Shown: piece after piece, positions 1 through 4,427 of the stretch | Layout: each line of letters starts with the position of its first letter | Numbering within the stretch: the first letter of the stretch is position 1 | DNA from: Spirochaetaceae bacterium | GTDB taxonomy: Bacteria; Spirochaetota; Spirochaetia; Treponematales; Treponemataceae | DNA: 6,191 bases | Reading direction: 5' to 3' | NCBI GenBank assembly: GCA_031272345.1 | Contig: JAISTZ010000147.1 | Location: 1-6,191 of the forward strand | Notes under the pieces: model-generated | What the model was told of the DNA's origin: nothing | Seen by the model: only the letters and a program-made list of their open reading frames with translations | The model's database searches: none | Position numbers and translations under genes: made by a program

Positions 1-149
1 CCCACCGGCCACGGCACGACTCGCCTGGTACGCATCGAGCCGCAGCAATAAAGCCCGTCACCCCGGAGGTTTGCCTCGTCCATGCGACGGCACACTCCAT
101 CTTGTTCCCGCAAGATGTACGAGACCGTATCAGAGTCCAGGGCGGCTAC
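1..149 (-). pseudogene. VapC-type PIN toxin remnant (start-less, frameshifted, cut by window edge)
   Basis: Read on the minus strand from about 149 downwards, the translation contains LDSDTVSYILREQDGV, which matches the N-terminal beta strand and first catalytic aspartate region of VapC-family PIN-domain toxins. No start codon precedes it: the frame continues directly out of the IS256 fragment next door. Near 45-55 the PIN similarity moves to another frame, where LRLDAYQASRAVAGG resembles the PIN segment that usually reads like 'IAYYEVKRGL', implying a single-base insertion or deletion. The gene then runs off the left edge. It is a different VapC lineage from the one at 670-1105. The acidic residues that would complete the active site lie outside the window. 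I infer a dead toxin gene beheaded by transposon insertion or recombination. Family assignment is by motif recognition only. Confidence 0.6.
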
Positions 150-161
150 GGCCAGGTCTGC

Positions 162-368
162 CGAAGGGGCCAGATAAATTGTTTTTAAGCCGGCGGTCAC
201 CGCCTTGCGGTCCTTGTAGGGGACGAAGCGGACCGAGGTGCGCACCATGTGGACGATGCAGAGCTGCACTTCGGTTTTGGGGAACACGGCGTTTATCGCC
301 TCGGGGAATCCGGTGAGGCCGTCGACACAGGCAATCAAAATATCCTGGACGCCCCGGTTTTTCAGTTC
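162..368 (-). mobile_element. IS256-family transposase fragment
   Basis: The minus-strand translation starts with ELKNRGVQDILIACVDGLTG and continues through FPEAINAVFPKTEVQLCIVH to KTIYLAPS. This is the central block of IS256-family (Mutator-like) DDE transposases. The aspartate in CVDGLTGF corresponds to the second catalytic acid, and the CIVHMVR segment is the conserved helix after it. About 69 codons of the roughly 400 expected are present. The N-terminal DNA-binding part, the first aspartate and the C-terminal glutamate are all missing, and no terminal inverted repeats were seen, so it cannot be active. Similarity stops sharply at 368 (a G-rich tract follows) and at about 162, where the frame continues into a VapC-like sequence. 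The usual asparagine after HMVR is replaced by threonine. Confident as to family; the exact ends are approximate. Confidence 0.85.
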
Positions 369-374
369 TGGAAA

Positions 375-410
375 GGGGCGAGTCCGGGGCGGGATTCTGG
401 GGGGCGGGGG
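375..410 (+). other. G-rich tract, potential G-quadruplex
   Basis: Five G runs lie at 375-378, 386-389, 391-393, 399-404 and 406-410, separated by loops of 7, 1, 5 and 1 bases. This satisfies the usual G3+ N1-7 pattern for an intramolecular G-quadruplex on the plus strand. It sits at the broken end of the transposase fragment and 7 bp upstream of the vapB -35 box. The sequence pattern is direct; folding and any effect on the promoter are inference. Confidence 0.55.
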
Positions 411-417
411 TTACCGC

Positions 418-446
418 TTGACAAGGTTATCCCTCTATGCTATGCT
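418..446 (+). promoter_or_regulatory. sigma70-type extended -10 promoter of vapBC
   Basis: A perfect TTGACA -35 (418-423) is followed by a 17-bp spacer and TATGCT (441-446), with TG at 438-439 forming an extended -10. The expected start, about 7 nt past the -10, falls at about 453, which is the A of the vapB ATG. The transcript would therefore have little or no leader, and no Shine-Dalgarno sequence lies in front of that ATG. Box identity and spacing are read directly; the start site is inferred. Confidence 0.75.
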
Positions 447-452
447 AATTAA

Positions 453-677
453 ATGGTGAAAACACAACTTTTACACGAAATTGATACACTTACCCCTGAA
501 AAGATCGCTGAAGTATTTGATTTTATCGTCTGTTTGAAGGGCGAAGAAGCGCCTGTTACGCAAGCAGTGCAATCTCATGCTGCAAATTGGCGGCAAGAAT
601 TATTCCGGCACATGGAACTCGCGCACGGCCATTCCAACGGCAAAAAATGGACCAGAGAAGAACTGCATCGTGGATAA
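453..677 (+). CDS. vapB: VapB-like antitoxin (DUF2281 family)
   Basis: This is a 74-residue acidic-to-neutral protein beginning MVKTQLLHEIDTLTPEKIAE and followed by VFDFIVCLKGEE. The pattern 'L...I..L..e...EV.DFI..LK' is typical of DUF2281 antitoxins found next to VapC toxins. The C-terminal half (about residues 35-74), ending in KKWTREELHRG, would be the flexible part that wraps the toxin. VapB proteins neutralise their cognate VapC RNase and usually repress their own operon by binding DNA. The next gene is a PIN toxin whose GTG start lies inside the last codons of this one, an overlap of 8 bp that is classical for coupled toxin-antitoxin translation. The ATG at 453 was chosen because the family N-terminus begins there, although there is no ribosome-binding site; it may be translated as a leaderless message. 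Family call is by motif; DNA binding was not tested. Confidence 0.75.
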   Translation: MVKTQLLHEIDTLTPEKIAEVFDFIVCLKGEEAPVTQAVQSHAANWRQELFRHMELAHGHSNGKKWTREELHRG

Positions 678-1105
678 CGTTTTTTTTTGACAGTAATGTA
701 CTGGTCTACACGGTAGATGACGACAGCCCGCACAAACAGCAGAGAGCCCGGTCCCTTGTCGCAATGATTTCAGATCGCGCAGTACCTGTGATTTCCACAC
801 AGGTATTGCAGGAATTCTATAATGCCAGTACAAAAAAGCTGAACATAGACGAATTTGCGGCAAAGTCTATCGTCCATGATTTACGCAATATGATGGTGGT
901 TCAGGTTACCCCTGACATTATTGAACACGGTATTGATGTAAGTATCGTGTCGCAACAGTCATTTTGGGACGGCCTGATAATTGCCGCAGCCGAATATGCA
1001 GATTGCACAATACTTTTGTCGGAAGACATGAATGACGGTCAACTTATTAATGGCGTAAAGATAATAAATCCGTTTTCCAATATATTGCCTTGGGAAAAGC
1101 AATAA
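670..1105 (+). CDS. vapC: VapC PIN-domain toxin with a one-base frame break at a T9 run
   Basis: This is a predicted ribonuclease toxin. Read from GTG at 670 with one T fewer in the run at 680-688, the product is about 144 residues. It starts VDNVFFDSNVLVY and carries all four PIN acids: D7 (DSNVL), E48 (LQEFYN), D100 (FWDGLIIAAA) and D119 (LSEDMNDG). In VapC proteins these hold Mg2+ for RNA cleavage. AGAGAAGAA at 654-662 is a suitable ribosome-binding site 7 nt before the GTG, and the GTG overlaps the end of vapB. As written, however, nine T put a TGA at 688-690 in the GTG frame; the remainder (from 680) is in the next frame. That frame is open further upstream, from ATG 647 (152 residues, no ribosome-binding site) or TTG 587, so a protein with an altered N-terminus is possible. 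The options are inactivated toxin, transcriptional slippage on T9, or a sequencing error. The PIN assignment itself is firm. Confidence 0.8.
783..805 (+). repeat. Inverted repeat inside vapC
   Basis: TACCTGTG (783-790) and CACAGGTA (798-805) are perfect 8-bp arms around a 7-nt loop within the coding region for VPVISTQVL. It would form a stable mRNA hairpin about 110 nt into vapC. No T run follows, so it is not an intrinsic terminator. The function is unknown and the repeat may be incidental. Confidence 0.5.
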
Positions 1106-1143
1106 GAAGGGTATAAAAGGAATGCGGTGGAAGGCGGCTTTGC

Positions 1144-1172
1144 TTGACTATTTTTCCTTGCTATGCTATCAT
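1144..1172 (+). promoter_or_regulatory. sigma70-type extended -10 promoter of the DUF4160-DUF2442 pair
   Basis: TTGACT (1144-1149), a 17-bp spacer and TATCAT (1167-1172), with TG at 1164-1165 as an extended -10. The 9-mer CTATGCTAT (1161-1169) also occurs at 435-443 in the vapBC promoter, at exactly the same distance (17 bp) from the start of the -35 box. The expected transcription start is about 1178-1179, on or next to an ATG. A small inverted repeat overlaps the -10 and the start site (separate entry). Confidence 0.65.
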
Positions 1173-1182
1173 ACCCTATGAT
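1168..1182 (+). promoter_or_regulatory. Candidate operator palindrome over the -10 and start site
   Basis: ATCATA (1168-1173), CCC, TATGAT (1177-1182) is a perfect 6-bp inverted repeat with a 3-bp centre. It covers the -10 box and the predicted transcription start, where a bound repressor would block polymerase. Autoregulation by one of the downstream proteins is plausible for a toxin-antitoxin-like pair but is inference. Confidence 0.35.
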
Positions 1183-1240
1183 CAGAACCGATCCTGGTAC
1201 ACACCAGCACTACAGCGACAACATTCGGCGCGGCAGGTGA
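1178..1240 (+). CDS. Possible 20-codon leader peptide (uORF)
   Basis: ATG at 1178 opens a 20-residue frame (MIRTDPGTHQHYSDNIRRGR) that ends at TGA 1238-1240. This is 13 nt before the Shine-Dalgarno sequence of the DUF4160 gene and in the same frame as that gene. Its ATG coincides with the predicted transcription start, so it could be read as a leaderless start. CTGGT/ACCAG arms (1194-1198, 1203-1207) form a small hairpin within it. It matches no family I know. It may be chance; it is listed because the same promoter-on-ATG arrangement occurs at vapB. Confidence 0.25.
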   Translation: MIRTDPGTHQHYSDNIRRGR

Positions 1241-1264
1241 CGATATTGATAATGGAGGTATACC

Positions 1265-1519
1265 ATGCCGGAAGTAAGCAGATTTTACGGAATGATTATA
1301 AAAATGTTCTTCCGCAAAAGCGAGCATAATCCGCCTCATATTCATGTGCTCTATGGGGAATATGCCGGGTTGATTGATATAGAGACAGGGGAAATGTTTG
1401 AGGGCGATTTGCCGGTCCGCGCTCTGGCCCTTGCAAAGGAATGGGCGCAGGCGCATAAAGGTGAACTCCTGGAAATGTGGCGTACACAAAATTTCAAGCG
1501 GCTTCCGCCTCTTGAGTGA
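1265..1519 (+). CDS. DUF4160 domain protein
   Basis: This is an 84-residue protein that is essentially all one DUF4160 domain. It begins with MPEVSRFYGMIIKMFF and carries the family signature SEHNPPHIHV (about residues 19-28). A conserved aliphatic/acidic strand (YAGLIDIETGEMFEG) follows, then a C-terminal helix with WAQAHKGELLEMW. The start is supported by GGAGG at 1254-1258, 6 nt before the ATG, and the family usually begins with this MP..sRF motif. The next gene encodes a DUF2442 protein only 9 bp downstream. The two families recur as neighbours in many bacteria and are often regarded as a toxin-antitoxin-like or related accessory pair, but I know of no established biochemical activity and assign none. 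There is no signal peptide or membrane segment. Confidence 0.85.
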   Translation: MPEVSRFYGMIIKMFFRKSEHNPPHIHVLYGEYAGLIDIETGEMFEGDLPVRALALAKEWAQAHKGELLEMWRTQNFKRLPPLE

Positions 1520-1528
1520 GGAGGCCTG

Positions 1529-1789
1529 ATGTTTCACAAAGTAAAAGCGGTAACGCCCCTGAGCGAATATCGATTGCTGGTTTCTTTTTCTGGTGGCGAG
1601 CAGAAACAGTATGATGTAAAGCCCCTGTGCGGCGAGTGGAACGCCTTCAAACCCCTGCTCTACATTGCAGGACTGTTTGAACAGGTCCGCATAGACGGTT
1701 CTGGATACGGCGTCAGTTGGAACGCCGATATAGACCTGTCCTGCGAGGAACTGTATGAAAACGGCGTTGCCCTCAACGCCGGTGATTAG
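1529..1789 (+). CDS. DUF2442 domain protein
   Basis: This is an 86-residue protein matching DUF2442 over most of its length. It has an opening MFHKVKAVTPLSEYRLLVSF strand pair, then GGEQKQYDVKPL, a short helix region around FKPLLYIAGLFEQVRID, and the hallmark YGVSWNADIDLSCEELYENG (about residues 59-78), where the W and the D-L-S-E residues are the most conserved. AGGAGG at 1519-1524 overlaps the stop of the DUF4160 gene and lies 4 nt before the ATG, so the two are translationally coupled in one transcript. DUF2442 proteins are small intracellular proteins, some fused to or paired with DNA-binding modules. A regulatory or antitoxin-like partner role is possible but unproven. No promoter was seen between the pair. 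Confidence 0.85.
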   Translation: MFHKVKAVTPLSEYRLLVSFSGGEQKQYDVKPLCGEWNAFKPLLYIAGLFEQVRIDGSGYGVSWNADIDLSCEELYENGVALNAGD

Positions 1790-1956
1790 TAAGAAATATT
1801 TTTGTGTCTTGAGCTTGCGGCTGGTTTTAGCAGAGCCCTTGTAACAGGAAAAAGCTGCGAGTCCGGAGGCGCTCCTCGGCTACAGGGGCGCAATTTAGCG
1901 TTTTATTTCTAAAGCCCCCCTGTTCTTTTTCCGATAATCAAACGAGGAGAACCGCC
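1790..1956 (+). other. Intergenic region between the toxin-antitoxin island and the flagellar operon
   Basis: This 167-bp stretch has no supported gene. It contains weak stem-loop potential around 1848-1880 (GGAG/CTCC with flanking AGC/GCT). No T run follows, so I do not call a terminator for the DUF2442 transcript. A sigma28-like promoter and the flgN ribosome-binding site occupy its right end (GAGGAGA at 1944-1950, 6 nt before the ATG). Base composition changes here from AT-richer on the left to strongly GC-rich on the right. Confidence 0.6.
1910..1937 (+). promoter_or_regulatory. Candidate sigma28 (FliA) promoter of flgN-flgK-flgL
   Basis: TAAAG at 1910-1914 and CCGATAA at 1931-1937 match the sigma28 consensus (TAAAGTTT, 11 bp, GCCGATAA). 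The only differences are T for the first G of the -10, a divergent end of the -35, and one extra base in the spacing (16 instead of 15 between TAAA and the 8-mer). The expected start is near 1944, giving a very short leader that begins at the Shine-Dalgarno sequence. Late flagellar genes including flgKL are sigma28-controlled in many bacteria, so the placement fits well. Confidence 0.65.
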
Positions 1957-2463
1957 ATGCAAAGAGACGACAAGGACTTGCACGAGGAAGCCGCCGAGAT
2001 GACCCGGATTATCACTGCCCAATGCGGCCTGCTCGACATCATCACCGGGACGCAGCAAAAGCTGCGGCGGAGTGTGCTCGCCAAGGACTGGGAGAGCCTG
2101 GCCGCGGATTTGCCTGCCCTGGAGACCCTCTCCGGGCAATTTGCCGCGCTTGAGGCGGAGCGGGACGCCCTGTGCCGCGCAATTCTGGGGCAGGGGTCGG
2201 GCGGAGATTTCTACCTCCTCCTGGACCGCTTCCCCGGCGAGGTCCGGGGTGACCTGCTGGACCTGTACACCCGGTTCAAGCGGAAACTCCTGGAGTCCCG
2301 GCGGGAAAGCAGGGGCCTCAGGACCTACCTCAAGATCATGCTGGGCTTTTTGCAGGGGGTCTTTGATTCGGCTATACCGAACCGGAGGAACAAGGTGTAT
2401 TCACACACCGGGGCCATCGTCCATGCGGCTCCAGAGAGCCTGGTGCTCAACACGCTTTTATAG
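1957..2463 (+). CDS. flgN: FlgN-like flagellar export chaperone
   Basis: This is a 168-residue, almost entirely helical cytoplasmic protein. Long heptad-like stretches (about residues 8-75 and 95-140) include LLDIITGTQQKLRRSVLAKD, LETLSGQFAALEAERDALC and LYTRFKRKLLESRRESRGL, matching the coiled-coil layout and size of FlgN (about 140-170 residues). FlgN binds the C-terminal ends of FlgK and FlgL, prevents premature assembly and escorts them to the type III export gate. Both clients are the next two genes, which is the strongest support, because FlgN primary sequence is poorly conserved. The C-terminal part (IPNRRNKVYSHTG) looks like a conserved spirochaetal tail. The start is supported by GAGGAGA at 1944-1950, 6 nt before the ATG, and it is first in the operon behind a sigma28-like promoter. 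Confidence 0.75.
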   Translation: MQRDDKDLHEEAAEMTRIITAQCGLLDIITGTQQKLRRSVLAKDWESLAADLPALETLSGQFAALEAERDALCRAILGQGSGGDFYLLLDRFPGEVRGDLLDLYTRFKRKLLESRRESRGLRTYLKIMLGFLQGVFDSAIPNRRNKVYSHTGAIVHAAPESLVLNTLL

Positions 2464-2481
2464 AAGAAGTAAAGCAAGGAT

Positions 2482-2499
2482 TTTGCCATCCATGGCAAA
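2482..2499 (+). repeat. Stem-loop between flgN and flgK
   Basis: TTTGCCAT (2482-2489) and ATGGCAAA (2492-2499) are perfect arms around CC. As RNA this would fold as TTTGCCA/TGGCAAA with a TCCA loop. It abuts and by one base overlaps the flgK ribosome-binding site AGGAG (2499-2503), so it could modulate flgK initiation or protect the mRNA. Its loop design is shared with the hairpins at 6093-6109 and 6138-6155. There is no T run, so it is not a terminator. Confidence 0.6.
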
Positions 2500-2508
2500 G
2501 GAGAAGAT

Positions 2509-4416
2509 ATGGCGTCAACATTTGCGGGAATAGAACTTGGGAAACGGAGCCTCATGGCCCACAGCCAATCAATCAACACGGCGGGCCACAACATTTCCAA
2601 CGCCGACACCGAGGGCTACAGCAGGCAGCGGGTGCAGCTCCGGGCCTTCGATCCCCTGGACCGGCCCGACTTAACCCGGGCGGAAACCCCGGGGCAGATC
2701 GGCCAGGGCGTGTCGATTGAACGGGTCGCCCGCCTCAGGGACGAATTCCTTGATGCCCGCATCGTGGCCCAGAGCAACATGGAGTCCTTCTGGGGAACCA
2801 GGGAAAAATATTACTCTATGATAGAAAAGGTCTTCAACGAGCCTGAGGACGTGTCCGTGCGGTCAAATATGGACATGTTCTGGCAGGCCTGGCAGGAACT
2901 TTCGGTCTACCCGGACTCAAAGGCCGCCCGGCAGGCCGTGGTCACCAGGGGGGAATCCCTGGTCAATTCGATTCACCAGGAAAACACCGCCCTTGAGGGC
3001 ATCCGCACCATCCTGAACGGCGACATCGAAGCCACGGTGAAACAGGTGAACGACTACGCCCGGCAGATTGCGGAGGTCAACATAGAAATCGAGCGCTCCA
3101 GGGCCATGGGGGACAACCCCAACGACCTCCTGGACAGGCGGGACCTGCTGGTGGAAAAACTCTCGGGCCTTATCAACGTCACCCAGGACCGCAGGGACAC
3201 GGACGAATTCATGCTCCACACGGGGGGGCACATCCTGGTGCAGGGAGGCGTTGCCCGGCGCTTCGAGGTGGTACCCAGGGTTGACGACAGGGGATACAGC
3301 CGAATTCGCTGGGCGGACACCCAAAACGAGGCGGCCTTCGAGGGCGGAACCCTGGGGGCCCTGGTGGAACTGCGGGACGTGGACCTCAGACGGGAGCTGC
3401 AAAACCTGAACACCATGACCGTCAACTTCATGGACCTGGTGAACAACGTGCACCGGGCCGGGGTGGGCGCGAACAACGTGACCGGCCTGGACTTCTTCGT
3501 GGAGCAGCCCGCAGTGGTTGACGCCCTGGGGGCCTACGACCGGAACGGGGACGGGGAGGCGGATTCGACCTACGTATTCAGACTCACCGGGACCTACGGC
3601 TTCACCCCCCAGGACCAAAGCGGCCTCGAGGGGGTGATCACCCTGAACGGCCGGGACGGCAACGTCGAGGTTCCCTACTATCCCACGGACACGATAACGG
3701 CGATTATCGAGCGCATCAACAACTCCGACGCCGAGGTAAAAGCCTACCTGGACAAGAATAACCAGCTTGTCCTCAAAGCGGCCGCCGCGGCGGATCCGGC
3801 GAACCCGGACTTCGTGATTCGCCATGTGGAAGACAGCGGGCTCTTCCTGCGCTCCGCGGGCCTCCTCAGGGGAAGCGGCCCTGACGGGGCCTACGACTTC
3901 AACCGGCCCGACGCGGTGACCGTCCTCTCGGGGCAGGAAGCCCCTGCCGCAGGGGGCGCGGCCCTCCCCAGGGCGGCCTACGCGGTGGCCCCGGTGCTCG
4001 ACCCGGCGGGTTACGTGGAAATCAACCCGGCAATAAAGCGGGACGTGCTCTCGGTCGCGGCGGCCTTCCCCGGGCCCGACGGCCGGGGTGAAACCGGCGA
4101 CGGCAGGGCCGCCCTGGAAATCGCGTCCATCAGGAATTCCCCGGTGATGATCGGCAGGATGCGCACCTTTGACGACTACTTTGCCGAGACCGTCACCGCC
4201 ACGGGACTCCTTGCGGAGCAGGCGGAGAACCAGTTGCTCAGCCAGCGGGCGATCATGGACGACCTGCGGTCCCTGCGGGATTCCATTTCCGGGGTCAACA
4301 TCGACGAGGAGCTGGCGGACATCATCAAGTTCCAGCACGGGTACAATGCGTCCGCAAAGTACATCACCGTGGTGGACGAGCTCCTGGACACGGTGATCAA
4401 CCGGCTGGGAGTGTAA
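2509..4416 (+). CDS. flgK: Flagellar hook-associated protein 1 (FlgK)
   Basis: This 635-residue protein forms, with FlgL, the junction between the hook and the flagellin filament (periplasmic in spirochaetes). The N-terminus has the axial-protein rod motif: SINTAGHNISNADTEGYSRQ (about residues 21-40). A long helical D1 segment follows (about 90-220, including NPNDLLDRRDLLVEKLSGLI, the FlgK-typical 'D.R..L...LS'). The C-terminus ends in VNIDEELADIIKFQHGYNAS followed by AKYITVVDELLDTVINRLGV, the canonical Flg_bbr_C helix. The middle (about 320-550) is variable. It contains an EF-hand-like loop DRNGDGEAD at 344-352 and an Ala/Pro/Gly-rich part around 470-505. There is no signal peptide, as expected for type III export. 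AGGAG at 2499-2503 supports the ATG. The length is somewhat above the E. coli protein, as in other spirochaetes, and the frame is intact. Confidence 0.96.
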   Translation: MASTFAGIELGKRSLMAHSQSINTAGHNISNADTEGYSRQRVQLRAFDPLDRPDLTRAETPGQIGQGVSIERVARLRDEFLDARIVAQSNMESFWGTREKYYSMIEKVFNEPEDVSVRSNMDMFWQAWQELSVYPDSKAARQAVVTRGESLVNSIHQENTALEGIRTILNGDIEATVKQVNDYARQIAEVNIEIERSRAMGDNPNDLLDRRDLLVEKLSGLINVTQDRRDTDEFMLHTGGHILVQGGVARRFEVVPRVDDRGYSRIRWADTQNEAAFEGGTLGALVELRDVDLRRELQNLNTMTVNFMDLVNNVHRAGVGANNVTGLDFFVEQPAVVDALGAYDRNGDGEADSTYVFRLTGTYGFTPQDQSGLEGVITLNGRDGNVEVPYYPTDTITAIIERINNSDAEVKAYLDKNNQLVLKAAAAADPANPDFVIRHVEDSGLFLRSAGLLRGSGPDGAYDFNRPDAVTVLSGQEAPAAGGAALPRAAYAVAPVLDPAGYVEINPAIKRDVLSVAAAFPGPDGRGETGDGRAALEIASIRNSPVMIGRMRTFDDYFAETVTATGLLAEQAENQLLSQRAIMDDLRSLRDSISGVNIDEELADIIKFQHGYNASAKYITVVDELLDTVINRLGV

Positions 4417-4427
4417 GGAGGTAACAC

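Noticed and set aside
71..316. Plus-strand open frame of 81 residues
   Set aside because: It is a shadow of the minus-strand transposase and VapC remnants, Arg/Pro-rich without family features.
587..669. TTG 587 as the vapC start
   Set aside because: It has no ribosome-binding site, lies far inside vapB and adds residues that no PIN toxin has; GTG 670 with a one-base frame change gives the normal N-terminus.
1848..1880. Terminator for the DUF2442 transcript
   Set aside because: The stem is short (GGAG/CTCC with mismatched flanks) and has no T run behind it.
2917..4338. 473-residue open frame on the minus strand
   Set aside because: It is antisense to flgK, the result of high GC and few stop codons. 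Its translation is rich in Val, Gly, His, Pro and Arg without any recognisable domain.
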